Under the pieces are notes generated by a model, which saw nothing but the letters and a program-made list of their open reading frames with translations, made no database searches and was not told the DNA's origin. A stretch of 64,000 nt of DNA from DASUFZ01 sp035541475 (GTDB taxonomy: Bacteria; Myxococcota_A; UBA9160; SMWR01): the NCBI GenBank assembly GCA_035541475.1, contig DATKND010000025.1, forward strand, positions 120,892 to 184,891, in the 5' to 3' direction. Positions 1 to 8,443 of this stretch are shown here, one piece after another. Numbering within the stretch: the stretch's first letter is position 1; each line of letters starts with the position of its first letter. Position numbers and translations under genes: made by a program.

Positions 1-1
1 C

Positions 2-835
2 GTGCGCGACAACGCCGACAACACGCTCGCGTTGATGTCCGCCATCGCGCGCACGATGGAGACCGGCAGCAGCACCGAGATCCCGCCGCAGGGCGCGTCG
101 ATGCGAGTGCGGGTGCGGCCGATCCCGCCGGAGGCGATCGCGAAGTACAGCCGCAAGCAGCTCGCGGGCGCGCTGGCGCAGTGGCTCGCCTTCCAGCTCT
201 CCATCTGGCACGAGATCGCGACGTTCTACGGCTATGCGTCGCTGGCGGACTGGCCCGAAAAGATCTCGGCCTTCTCGCCGGAGGACCTCTACTCGAACCA
301 GATCGGCGTTCGCATCGCGGCCGGCATCGTGGCTGGCGCGGGCGCGCGCAGCGACCTCGAGTACGGCGTCAACTTCGACGCCTGGCTCACGCGTACGCTC
401 GAGCGACTCCGCGCGCTGCCGCTCTCGTCGTCGCGCGCGGCGATGCGCGAGGTGGACGGCGCCTGGTGGGACTCCGACAAGCGCATCCCCGACTGGACGC
501 TGCTCACCCGTCGCAACTTCGTGACGGGCCCCTTCCTGCACGGCTGGCGCCTCGAGGACGCGAGGCCCGGCACGCGCGGCGCGGTCACGCCGCTCGCGCG
601 CTGCAAGGACTCCGCGCCGCCGCTCGTGCTCTACGTCGCCGACGGCTTCGCGGGCGCGCGCTTCCGCGACTACGCGACGGTGGAGTTCGAGGTCGGCGAC
701 GGGCTCGTCGCGGGCGGCTTTCCGCTGCCGCGCGCGGACAGCCGCCTCGTCACGCAGGAGGACTTCCCCGCGATCATCGGAAAGATCCGGCAGGAGAACG
801 CGCAGCAGTTCGGAGAGGGCGCGGACGCGCCGTGA
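2..835 (+). CDS. DUF4056 family protein, 5' part outside the window
   Basis: The function is unknown. The visible 277 residues look like the DUF4056 family: a segment around residues 68-99 with HEIATFYGY and FSPEDLYSN, followed by an Arg/Ala-rich helix, is the part I recognise. The frame is open from the first bases of the window, so the GTG at 2 is only the first usable start and the true N-terminus, which in this family often carries a lipoprotein signal, probably lies to the left. The C-terminus is complete. It converges on the thiolase gene, whose 3' end lies 26 bp away on the opposite strand. The family assignment is from memory of sequence patterns and is moderately sure. Confidence 0.7.
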   Translation: MRDNADNTLALMSAIARTMETGSSTEIPPQGASMRVRVRPIPPEAIAKYSRKQLAGALAQWLAFQLSIWHEIATFYGYASLADWPEKISAFSPEDLYSNQIGVRIAAGIVAGAGARSDLEYGVNFDAWLTRTLERLRALPLSSSRAAMREVDGAWWDSDKRIPDWTLLTRRNFVTGPFLHGWRLEDARPGTRGAVTPLARCKDSAPPLVLYVADGFAGARFRDYATVEFEVGDGLVAGGFPLPRADSRLVTQEDFPAIIGKIRQENAQQFGEGADAP

Positions 836-861
836 CTCTGCCGGGTCGTCGCGCTCGCCGA

Positions 862-2070
862 TCAGGCGCGCGAGAGCAGCATGCAGCCGCCGAGCGGTCC
901 GCCGCCGGCCGCCGCGACGGCGACGCGAGGTCCGTTCGGCACCTGGCGCGCGCCGCCCTCGCCCCAGAGCTGCACGCAGGCCTCGTGCAGGAAGCCGAAG
1001 CCGTGGAGCCGTCCGCCGGAGAGCTGACCGCCGTTGGTGTTGAGCGGGATCTGTCCGTCCCGCGCGATCGCCGCGCCGCCCTCGATGAAGCGGCCGCCCT
1101 CGCCCTTCGGGCAGAAGCCGAGCGCCTCGAGCCAGGCGAGCGCGATGAAGCTGAAGCCGTCGTAGAGCTCGGCGACGTCGACGTCACTCGGCCGCAGCTC
1201 GGTGCGCTCCCACATCATCGCGGCGGCGTCGCGCAGCGCCATCGTGGAGAGGTCGTCGAACTGGTCCCACGACGGGCGCCCGCGCAGCGCGGAGCCGATC
1301 GCCTCGACGCGCAGCGGCGCGCGGCGGAGATCGCGCGCCGCATCGACGTGCGAGACGATCATCGCGGTGCCGCCGTCGCAGGGGACGTCGCAATCGTAGA
1401 GGCAGAAGGGCGTGCTGATCATGCGCGCGCCGAGGTAGTCCTCGAGGGTGAGCGGCTCGCGGTAGATCGCCTTCGGGTTGCCGGCGGCGTTGCGGCGCGC
1501 GTTGAGCGCGATCTGCGCGAGCTGCTCGCGCGTGGTGCCGTACTCGTGGAAGTGTCGCTTCGCGAACATGGCGATCCAGTTCGCGGCCGAATAGGCGCGG
1601 AACGGGAGCGTGAACTCCATCGTGGGACCCGAGGCGCGAAAGCCGCGGCCGCCCGCGCCGCCGCCGACGCCGATCCCCGCGCGGCCGCCCTTGCCCTGCG
1701 CCGTGCCCTCCCAGACCGAGCGGAAGCAGAGCACGTGGCGCGCGTAGCCGCAGGCCACCGCGGCGCAGGCGTCGATCACGCAGCCGAGCTGACCCGGACG
1801 CTCGAGGCCGCCCGAGTACCAGTCGAGGCGAAGGCGCAGCGCGTCGTGGACGTCCGTGATGCCGGCGCCGGTGAAGCCCGGCGCGCCGCCCATCGCGCCC
1901 GGATAGGTCGCGAGGCCGTCGATGTCCGAGGGACGCAGCCCTGCGTCGGCGATCGCGGCGAGGCAGGCGTCGAGCGTCAGCGCGAGCGGATCGCGGCCGA
2001 GACGCCGGCCCACGTCGGACTGCCCGATGCCCGTGATCGCGGCGCGCCGCTCGAGGGTCTCCCGCCTCAC
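862..2070 (-). CDS. Thiolase-fold acyl-CoA enzyme (SCP2/Ltp2-type)
   Basis: This 402-residue protein has the thiolase fold and probably cleaves or forms a C-C bond in an acyl-CoA. It opens with AAITGIGQS and ends with the family hallmark NTNGGQLSGGRLHGFGF and a glycine-rich tail AAGGGPLGG. A YDGF motif matches the catalytic-tyrosine region of Ltp2-type steroid side-chain aldolases, and classical thiolase active-site Cys context is weak, so a retro-aldolase is as likely as a thiolase. The start is the GTG at 2068-2070, which overlaps the TGA of the upstream DUF35 gene as GTGA. Ltp2 enzymes work as a complex with DUF35 proteins, and this pairing supports that reading. The substrate is not known. 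Confidence 0.85.
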   Translation of the reverse strand: MRRETLERRAAITGIGQSDVGRRLGRDPLALTLDACLAAIADAGLRPSDIDGLATYPGAMGGAPGFTGAGITDVHDALRLRLDWYSGGLERPGQLGCVIDACAAVACGYARHVLCFRSVWEGTAQGKGGRAGIGVGGGAGGRGFRASGPTMEFTLPFRAYSAANWIAMFAKRHFHEYGTTREQLAQIALNARRNAAGNPKAIYREPLTLEDYLGARMISTPFCLYDCDVPCDGGTAMIVSHVDAARDLRRAPLRVEAIGSALRGRPSWDQFDDLSTMALRDAAAMMWERTELRPSDVDVAELYDGFSFIALAWLEALGFCPKGEGGRFIEGGAAIARDGQIPLNTNGGQLSGGRLHGFGFLHEACVQLWGEGGARQVPNGPRVAVAAAGGGPLGGCMLLSRA

Positions 2071-2480
2071 GCGGACCTCGGCTCGAACAGCGGGATCCAC
2101 ACATCGTCGTGCTGCTCGAAGAGCACCTGCACCGCCAATCCGACGCGCAGGGTCTCCGGGGTCACGCGCAGCACGTTCGTCATCAGCCGGAGTCCCACCT
2201 GCTCCTCGATCTCGACGATCGCGATCGCGTAGGGATGATCCGGCGACGGCACCCAGGGCTGGTGGTTCCAGGTGAAGGTCAGCACCGTCGCGCGGCCGGA
2301 CACGGCCTCGGGCGCGAGCTCGCGGCCGTAGCAGCGCGGGCAGACGGGCGATGGCGGGTGCGCGTAGGTGTGACACGCGGCGCAGCGCAGGAAGCAGAGC
2401 TCGCCTCGCTCGCCGCCGCGCCAGAAATGCTCGTTCTCCGGCGTGACGCGCGGGAGCACGCGAAAGGGTTTGTCGCTCAC
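2067..2480 (-). CDS. DUF35 OB-fold / zinc-ribbon acyl-CoA partner protein
   Basis: This 137-residue protein has a rubredoxin-like zinc ribbon (C-A-A-C and C-P-R-C, about 12 residues apart) followed by an OB fold. DUF35 proteins bind acyl-CoA and act as the small partner of thiolase-like or MaoC-like enzymes. The chosen start is the GTG at 2478-2480 giving VSDKPFRVLP; a much longer frame upstream has no family match. The stop overlaps the start of the thiolase-like gene by GTGA, so the two subunits are probably made in a fixed ratio. In Actinobacteria the equivalent pair acts at the retro-aldol step of sterol side-chain breakdown; using that here is inference. Confidence 0.88.
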   Translation of the reverse strand: MSDKPFRVLPRVTPENEHFWRGGERGELCFLRCAACHTYAHPPSPVCPRCYGRELAPEAVSGRATVLTFTWNHQPWVPSPDHPYAIAIVEIEEQVGLRLMTNVLRVTPETLRVGLAVQVLFEQHDDVWIPLFEPRSA

Positions 2481-2512
2481 GGGCGCGCGATCGTAACAGA
2501 CGCCCGCGCGAA

Positions 2513-2905
2513 TCAAGCGCCTCGGAGCCAGCGCAAGAGCGGCGGTCCGAGCACGAGCAGCCCGACGAGCGCCGCACCGATCGAGGCGGCGAGGACCGCG
2601 CCGGCGGCCGCGTCCTTCGCGCGTCCGACGAGCGGGTGGCGATCCGGCTTCACCGCATCGGCCAGCGACTCGAGCGCGGTATTGAAGGCCTCCGCGGTCC
2701 ACACCGCCGCGATCGCCGCGACGAGCCAGCACCACTCGAGACGCGAGACGCGGAGCCCGAGTCCCGCCGCCACGACCGCGAGCGTCGCCGCCGCGTGGAT
2801 GCGCGCGTTGTGCTGCGACGCCAGCACGTAGGCGAGACCCGCGCCGGCGGCCGCGAAGCTGCGCGCGCGCGCGCGCAGCGAGAAGGGCTTCGCGCGCCGC
2901 GCCAT
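2513..2905 (-). CDS. dgkA: Diacylglycerol kinase / undecaprenol kinase (DgkA family)
   Basis: This is a small integral membrane kinase that phosphorylates diacylglycerol or undecaprenol in the inner membrane. Its 130 residues are of typical length with three membrane segments. The signature EAFNTALE (residues 72-79) and the following GRAKDAAAGAV (residues 94-104) are the conserved metal/ATP-binding motifs. An ATG start is used and the gene lies 32 bp upstream of the DUF35 gene on the same strand. Whether it uses diacylglycerol (Gram-negative type) or undecaprenol (Gram-positive type) cannot be told from sequence alone. Confidence 0.9.
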   Translation of the reverse strand: MARRAKPFSLRARARSFAAAGAGLAYVLASQHNARIHAAATLAVVAAGLGLRVSRLEWCWLVAAIAAVWTAEAFNTALESLADAVKPDRHPLVGRAKDAAAGAVLAASIGAALVGLLVLGPPLLRWLRGA

Positions 2906-2925
2906 GCCGGGTTCCTCGGCGGCGC

Positions 2926-3591
2926 TCAGCGCGCGCCGCCCGTCACGGTCTGATGGAGGATGCGCGCGCAGGTCGCGACGAGATCGTCGCGGCCGACGCC
3001 GATGGTCTCGAGCTCGCGATGGTAGGCGGCGAGCCGCTCGAGGATCGCGCCGAGCGCGGCCGCGGCGGCGCCGGGATGCAGCCCCGGGTCGACGCGCCCG
3101 GCCCGCTGGCCCGCCGCGATCTGCGCCGCGAGGTGCTGGACGACCGGCGAGAGCGTGTGCTGCCTGACGCGCATGAAGCGGCGGTCGCCCTCGTCGGCGG
3201 CGAGATTGCGGACGAGCAACACCGCGCGGTGGCTATCCCAGTGGAGCAGGAACGCCTCGACGATCGCGCGGGCGTTGGCGAGGCCGCCCTCGCCTTCCCA
3301 CGGGCGGTCGATCAGCTCGAGCACCGCCGGCATGTCCGCCGCGGCCAGCTCCGCGAGCCGCAAGGTCACCTCGCTCACGTCCTTGAAGTACTGGTAGAAC
3401 GTGGCGGGCGACGTGCCGGCGGCGCGCGCGATGTCGACCACCGAGAGGTCGCGCACGCTTTGCGAGGCGAGCAGCGACTCGGTCGCCTGGAGCAGCGCGC
3501 CGCGCGTCTTGCGCGCGCGCGGCCCGAGCGCGCGCCCGTTCTGGTCGACCGCGGGACCCTGCGCGCGGAGCGCCTCCACCTTCTCCACCAC
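2926..3591 (-). CDS. TetR/AcrR family transcriptional regulator
   Basis: The N-terminal helix-turn-helix is clear: DLSVVDIARAAGTSPATFY followed by QYF, the TetR pattern, and a helical C-terminal domain ending in ARILHQTVTG. It probably represses a neighbouring operon in response to a hydrophobic or acyl-CoA ligand. The start is uncertain. GTG at 3589-3591 is preferred; in-frame TTG at 3633 and GTG at 3579 are also possible. It stands 20 bp upstream of dgkA on the same strand. Its target may be the thiolase/DUF35 genes or the acyl-CoA ligase operon further right; nothing in the sequence decides this. Confidence 0.88.
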   Translation of the reverse strand: MVEKVEALRAQGPAVDQNGRALGPRARKTRGALLQATESLLASQSVRDLSVVDIARAAGTSPATFYQYFKDVSEVTLRLAELAAADMPAVLELIDRPWEGEGGLANARAIVEAFLLHWDSHRAVLLVRNLAADEGDRRFMRVRQHTLSPVVQHLAAQIAAGQRAGRVDPGLHPGAAAAALGAILERLAAYHRELETIGVGRDDLVATCARILHQTVTGGAR

Positions 3592-3697
3592 CGCTCCGCG
3601 TCGGCGACCGGCTCGGCCGGACGTCCGGGGCAACGGCTCGACGCTAGATCAGCGGCCGGCGTCCGTCACGCCGCGAGGTTAGGCGGGGTGCTCGGAC

Positions 3698-4531
3698 TCA
3701 GACGCGGCGCAGCCCGCGGCGGCCTGCCATCCCGAGCCCGAGGGCCAGGGCTCCGAGCGCCAGCGGAGGCAGCGCCGGGACCTGCGGCGCGGGCGGCGGA
3801 TCCGCCCCCTCGCTCTCGGGGACGGTCACGGTCTGGTCGTAGGTGACCTCGGAGGCGGCGTCGGTCGTCGCCGAGAATCCGACCGTGAAGGAGGTCGCTC
3901 CTCCCTCGGCATCGCCCGACGACGGATACACATCCGTGACGACATCACAGGAGGCGCCCGGCGCGAGATCCATTCCCGTACAGCCGCTCACGTCGCCGCC
4001 TGTGGCTTGCGCGCCGTAGATGTGCAGCGGAACCGCGCTCGCGTTGGTCAATGTGCCCGTGATGGTCGTCAACTGCCCCGCCGGCGCGGTGATCGGAGGC
4101 CGTTCGGTCCAGGCGTAGGACGGCAGTACATCGGGCCGCACGAGAACCACGCGCCCGCTCGCGGTCGATTCGCTGTAGCCAACGTCGTTCGTGTAGACGG
4201 CTGCCGGATCCGGCGCGCTGCACGCGACACTCGTGATGTCGATCGCCCGCCCGACGAGATCCCAGCGCGTGACGCCGCAGCCGCTGTAAGTGGTGGTGTG
4301 GTAGCCACCGCCGCGGCCGGAGCCGCCGCAACGCGTGCTGACCGAGGTCAGGCCCGTGATGTAGAAGCCATCCGCGCTGAAGCCGGTCGCGGTAGTCGCC
4401 GTCGTGCCGGTGCCGCACTGCCGTCCGATGACCGCATACGGCGAAGGAGAGGCCAGCGTCAGCGTGTCGGCGTGCGCGGCTTGTGCGCCCAAGCAGGCCA
4501 GGACCGCAAGCAGACTCTTCGTCGCCCGCAT
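3698..4531 (-). CDS. Secreted protein with IPTL/PEP-like C-terminal sorting tail
   Basis: The 277-residue product has a Sec signal peptide (cleavage likely after AQAAHA), a Cys-bearing beta-rich secreted body, and a C-terminus of VPALPPL, one hydrophobic segment and RRGLRRV. That tripartite tail resembles exosortase substrates (PEP-CTERM and IPTL-CTERM groups), which are cut and anchored or released at the envelope. The middle of the protein is not recognised; the segment ASAVPLHIYGAQ lies in a beta-sandwich-like stretch. The start ATG at 4529-4531 is fixed by a very strong ribosome site (AAGGAGGTG) just upstream, unusual in this window. No exosortase gene is present here. Confidence 0.8.
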   Translation of the reverse strand: MRATKSLLAVLACLGAQAAHADTLTLASPSPYAVIGRQCGTGTTATTATGFSADGFYITGLTSVSTRCGGSGRGGGYHTTTYSGCGVTRWDLVGRAIDITSVACSAPDPAAVYTNDVGYSESTASGRVVLVRPDVLPSYAWTERPPITAPAGQLTTITGTLTNASAVPLHIYGAQATGGDVSGCTGMDLAPGASCDVVTDVYPSSGDAEGGATSFTVGFSATTDAASEVTYDQTVTVPESEGADPPPAPQVPALPPLALGALALGLGMAGRRGLRRV

Positions 4532-4535
4532 CGCA

Positions 4536-4544
4536 CACCTCCTT
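4536..4544 (-). promoter_or_regulatory. Strong ribosome binding site
   Basis: AAGGAGGTG on the minus strand, ending 4 nt before the ATG at 4531, is a near-perfect match to the anti-Shine-Dalgarno sequence. Most genes in the window have weak or overlapping sites, so this suggests high expression of the secreted protein and fixes its start. Confidence 0.8.
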
Positions 4545-4607
4545 GCAACACCCGACGGTCGCCACGCTGGACGCGTCGGCGGCGCCAATCACCTGACGAC
4601 AACGCAA

Positions 4608-7600
4608 TCAAGGCCGATGGCCCGGGACGCTGCCGGGGCTTCGCAGCCAGCGCAAGAGCTGGAGGCGGTCGAAGCCGTCGATGCGCAGCGCGTTCGGGTC
4701 GGGCTCGCTCTGGAGCGATTCGCCCACGAGGTCGGCGTCGGCGCACTCGGGCGGCGGCGACGTGCTCTCGAAGCAGGAGAGCAGGAGCTGGAGGTCTGCC
4801 TCGTCGACGTCGCCGTCGTTGTCGAGGTCCGGGTCGCAGGCGTTGCCGTAGGGATCGGAGTCGGCGCCGAGGCCGTTGGAATTCACCTGCCGCGTGTTCG
4901 CGACGTCGACACAGTTGTCGTCGCAGGCGAGCGGCGAATTGACACACGATGCGTCGCCCGCCGTTCCCGAGTCGTCGCCGTCGTCCGCGACGCCGTCGCC
5001 GTCCGCATCCGGCCACGAACCGTCGGCCGGCTGCGCCGGCGCCATGCCGAGCAGGCCCCTCACGTTCCGGCAGCGCTGCGGCGCGGCGAGCGAGCAGCGA
5101 TCCACGTCGTAGGGCTGCGCGGGGTCGAAGCACTCCGTCGGGCTGGTCTCGTCGCACGAGGTGACGGCCATGAACGTCACGAGATTCCACGAGAGCGCGG
5201 CGGTCTCACTGCGGAAGAGCTGCGCCTTGCCGGCGAGCAGCTCCGACACGAGGTCGCGGTACATCCAGTAGCGGCAGTCGTCAGCCCCGTAGACTGCGAA
5301 GTGCGCCGGCGAATCGACACAGCTTGCCGTCGGATGGATGAGCGGGAGCGCCTCGAGCTTGACGGACTGCGCGTTGCAGATGCGCAGCGGGTCCGTCGGC
5401 GTGCCAGGCCCGATCGCCGGGCCGGTGCAGGCGGAATTGTTGGCGGTGACGGGGAAGCCGCCCGTGTCGACGTCCGGAACTCCATTCGAATCGGCATCCA
5501 CGAGCACGCGCCTCGGCACGACCTGTCGCACCTCGGCGTCGTTGCAGCGCGCGAGCTCCGACGCGAGCTCGGCGTCGCCTGCAGACGCGCCGACGAGCTC
5601 GACCGGGACCTCCGGCGCGCCGCTGCGCACGATGTGGTTCCCGATCACGCAGCCATCGACCGACGGCCGGTAGCCCGGGTCGAACTCGACGTTCGCCACG
5701 AGCCCCTGCGCGCCGCTCACGACCTCGAAGCGCACGACGCCACGGCAGCCCGGCAGCCGCACGAGATCGCCATTCGCGAGCTTGCGCATGCACACCGGCG
5801 GACCGTCGAAGCCGGCGGTGCCCGGCTGCGGATCCGCGCTCGTCTCGGAGCCTGCGACTGCCTGCGCGCGCACCGACTCGAGCAGCGCGCTCGCCTCGCC
5901 GTTCAGCAGATCGAGTCCGCCGAAGCCGCCGAAGGAGACCCCGTGCGATGCGTCGCGGAAGCGGAGCGACGAGTCGCAGCGGCTAGCGTAGAAGGGCCCG
6001 CAGCCTGCGAGCGCGCGCTCCTCGTTGGTGAGCGCCTTGTCGAGTGTGACGAAGGGCGCAACCGTGGGTGAAACGGCGGTCGGCTGACGGCCCGGGATCT
6101 GCACGCGGCCATCGAAGCCGTCGTAGCCGCCGCGCGCGCCGTCGAAGGGAGCGGTCGGGTCGTTGAAGAGCTGGTTCAGGCCCGCGAGCGGCACGGGCGA
6201 GAGCTGACTCGCCGGCACGGGTCCCTTCTGGCTGTTCATGATCAGCCCGAGGAACTGCGCCGGACCCGCGGAGCCGCTCTGCTCGCCCGCGAGCAACGGG
6301 GTGAGCGACTCGACCCACGTCATCGGCAGGATCTGTGCCTGGAGCACCATCAACGAGCCGAACATCTGGAAGAGACAGGACGTCGTGTCGAGATGCGGAT
6401 CGAAGGGCAAGGTCGCGCGGCAGAGCGCAGCGAATACGCCCTGATTCGCGTGGTGGTTCTGGAGCGCGTTGGTATCCGCGAGGGTCGCCGCGTCGAAGGC
6501 GAAGGCGTTCGCCTCGCCCGGCGCGCCTCCCGGTCGCAGGCACGTGGGATCGGTGCCGACACCGCCACGACGGTTCGACACGGATCCCGACACGAGCACA
6601 GGTGCGCCAGGCGTCACCGAGAAGGGATGCGACGCGAACGCACTGTTGTAGACCGCGCCGGCCGCATTCAGCGCGTCGGGCGCATCCTCCCCCGCCGCCG
6701 CGCACGTGCCGATCGACTCGGTGTCGAGACGCCCGACCAGCGGCCGCCCGGTGGCCGGGTCGACGTTGCGCTCGTAGCGCATCAGCCTGCCGAGCCGCAT
6801 GCCGCGCGACGGGATGAACAGCCCCTGCGCGAGCGTCCCCCCGCCGGTGAGCTCGTTGTTCAGATCCGGAGCCGGGCGCATCGGCGCCTCCCCGGTGCCG
6901 CCCGTCATCTTGACGAGACTCGGCGCGGTGTAGGAGCCCTTGGGATCTCCGGGGTCGACGTTCGCCGGATTGCCGGGCGTGCCGCCCACCTGACCTGCGC
7001 TGCCGGGACCGGACCCGCCGCCCGTGCTCGAGCTCTCGATGCACTGTGCGTTGGGGACGGCGGCCTGGACGCCGGCCAATATCGTGAGCGCCAGCGTGCT
7101 CGTCGGATCGATGCAGCGGACCACGTCGCCATTGAAGTCGCCGCCGAAGTCGTCGGTCAGATCGGGCGAAGGAGAGAGCCCGGTCGATGAGAGAGCATTC
7201 GGAAGGAAGCGGCCGGGAAAGGTCGAGCTCAGCAGGGCCGGAATCGCTCCGCCGTTCGGGCCCCCGAGCACGGGCCAGCCGCGCAGATCGAGGTAGACGA
7301 AGCTCGGGTCGACCGTCGCCGCCGACGTCGGGACCTGGCCGGGCGCGCCGAGGATCCTGGCCATCGTCGGGTCGAGCGGATCGATGCGCGCGGGCGGAGG
7401 CACGCTCGCCAGCGCGGGATCGCCCGCGAAATAACGGATCGCGTCCGGCTGCGCCGCGCCGAGCGCCGGATTCGGAACCACGATGGAATCGAGTCGCAAG
7501 GGCTTCGCCGGCGCGACGCGACCGCGAAACGGGTTCGCTTCGGACGGCGAGAAAGGGCTCTGGTTCGCGCTGCCGCCGTGCCAGAGGAACGTGCGCTGAT

Positions 7601-8237
7601 CGGGCACGCGGCCGCCGTCGCCGCACCCGATGGCGACGAGCGCCGCCGCAACGAGCGCGGCGCGGCGGCGACGCCGCGCGAGTCCGCAGAGGCCGAGCGC
7701 GAGTAGGAGCCCCGTGGCCGGCTCCGGCACCACGAGCAGCGAGTTCGGCGTCGGCGCGTAGGTGTGGAACTCGGAATCGGCCACGAGCACGGCGCGATCG
7801 AAGAAGGGGTCCTTCGCCGAGAGGTCGCCGATCTCGAGCACGGGGTTCAGGGCATCCGCGGCGCTGCCCACGACCTCGAAGATCAGGGTGAAGAGCGTCG
7901 AGCCCTTCGGGATTGCCGGGCCGGCACCGACGTCGCCGAAGAGGTCATCGATGAAGCCCTGCTCATCGTCGCGCGCGACCGCGCCCGCACCGACGATCTG
8001 CTGCAGCGACCAGTAGTCGGGATCCCACGCCGCCTGGAGGTCGAAGAGGATCGTGTTCGAAGGCACAGCGCCCGGAGCGAGCGAGACGTCGATGCCGACG
8101 CACTCGCCGGGTCCGGCGCACGAGCTCGCGCTCGAGACGGAGAAGGCGAAGAAGCCCTCGAGCTCCTGGAACGAGGCCGCGCGCGCGGCCGGTGCGAAGA
8201 CGAGCGCGAGACATAGCGAGAGGACGAGGCGCGCCAT
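4608..8237 (-). CDS. 1209-residue secreted protein with internal PEP-CTERM signal followed by a lipobox
   Basis: One uninterrupted frame encodes what look like two proteins. Residues 1-20 are a signal peptide ending APAARA; residues 21-165 resemble a cohesin-like or choice-of-anchor secreted domain. Residues 170-192 are a full PEP-CTERM-like tail: VPEP, a hydrophobic helix, then five Arg. Directly after it, residues 193-205 form a second hydrophobic stretch ending AIGC, like a lipoprotein signal, and about 1000 residues of Pro/Gly/Cys-rich protein follow. The C-terminus carries Asp-rich calcium-binding repeats (DADGDGVADDGDD) and a dockerin-like segment DPDLDNDGDVDEADL. There is no ATG, GTG or TTG between the VPEP and the lipobox, so the second part has no evident start of its own. 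It is a real fusion, a processed polyprotein, or a frame-preserving gene merger. Confidence 0.75.
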   Translation of the reverse strand: MARLVLSLCLALVFAPAARAASFQELEGFFAFSVSSASSCAGPGECVGIDVSLAPGAVPSNTILFDLQAAWDPDYWSLQQIVGAGAVARDDEQGFIDDLFGDVGAGPAIPKGSTLFTLIFEVVGSAADALNPVLEIGDLSAKDPFFDRAVLVADSEFHTYAPTPNSLLVVPEPATGLLLALGLCGLARRRRRAALVAAALVAIGCGDGGRVPDQRTFLWHGGSANQSPFSPSEANPFRGRVAPAKPLRLDSIVVPNPALGAAQPDAIRYFAGDPALASVPPPARIDPLDPTMARILGAPGQVPTSAATVDPSFVYLDLRGWPVLGGPNGGAIPALLSSTFPGRFLPNALSSTGLSPSPDLTDDFGGDFNGDVVRCIDPTSTLALTILAGVQAAVPNAQCIESSSTGGGSGPGSAGQVGGTPGNPANVDPGDPKGSYTAPSLVKMTGGTGEAPMRPAPDLNNELTGGGTLAQGLFIPSRGMRLGRLMRYERNVDPATGRPLVGRLDTESIGTCAAAGEDAPDALNAAGAVYNSAFASHPFSVTPGAPVLVSGSVSNRRGGVGTDPTCLRPGGAPGEANAFAFDAATLADTNALQNHHANQGVFAALCRATLPFDPHLDTTSCLFQMFGSLMVLQAQILPMTWVESLTPLLAGEQSGSAGPAQFLGLIMNSQKGPVPASQLSPVPLAGLNQLFNDPTAPFDGARGGYDGFDGRVQIPGRQPTAVSPTVAPFVTLDKALTNEERALAGCGPFYASRCDSSLRFRDASHGVSFGGFGGLDLLNGEASALLESVRAQAVAGSETSADPQPGTAGFDGPPVCMRKLANGDLVRLPGCRGVVRFEVVSGAQGLVANVEFDPGYRPSVDGCVIGNHIVRSGAPEVPVELVGASAGDAELASELARCNDAEVRQVVPRRVLVDADSNGVPDVDTGGFPVTANNSACTGPAIGPGTPTDPLRICNAQSVKLEALPLIHPTASCVDSPAHFAVYGADDCRYWMYRDLVSELLAGKAQLFRSETAALSWNLVTFMAVTSCDETSPTECFDPAQPYDVDRCSLAAPQRCRNVRGLLGMAPAQPADGSWPDADGDGVADDGDDSGTAGDASCVNSPLACDDNCVDVANTRQVNSNGLGADSDPYGNACDPDLDNDGDVDEADLQLLLSCFESTSPPPECADADLVGESLQSEPDPNALRIDGFDRLQLLRWLRSPGSVPGHRP

Positions 8238-8443
8238 TCCGGTACCCCCAGAGCGCTCCCACGAAGAAGTGGATCGCTGCGGCTCGGATGTGGCGCCGAA
8301 GAGTGTCTCACGCGCGGTTCGCGGAACTCAACTCCATCGGGCGAAGCAGTTCGTCACCCGAACGAGGGAAGCTCGGGGTACCTACCGGTACTCAGTGCGA
8401 GTTGACGCCTCGTTAGGTCGCGTCGCTCGAGTCGCTCCATGCA
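8238..8443. other. Intergenic region upstream of the large secreted protein
   Basis: About 200 bp between msrB and the large secreted-protein gene with no coding frame I can support. It should hold the promoter of the minus-strand secreted-protein gene. A short imperfect palindrome (GGTACC near 8377, then CCGGTACT near 8385) is the only visible structure. I see no convincing sigma-70 hexamers. Confidence 0.4.

Noticed and set aside
181..2232. Long plus-strand open frame overlapping the thiolase gene
   Set aside because: High GC content leaves long frames antisense to real genes; this one has Arg/Ala-rich shadow composition and no family match, while the opposite strand gives a clear thiolase and DUF35 pair.
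5983..7626. Long minus-strand frame within the large secreted-protein gene
   Set aside because: Arg/Gly-rich shadow in another frame; the 1209-residue frame has the signal, sorting and calcium-binding features.
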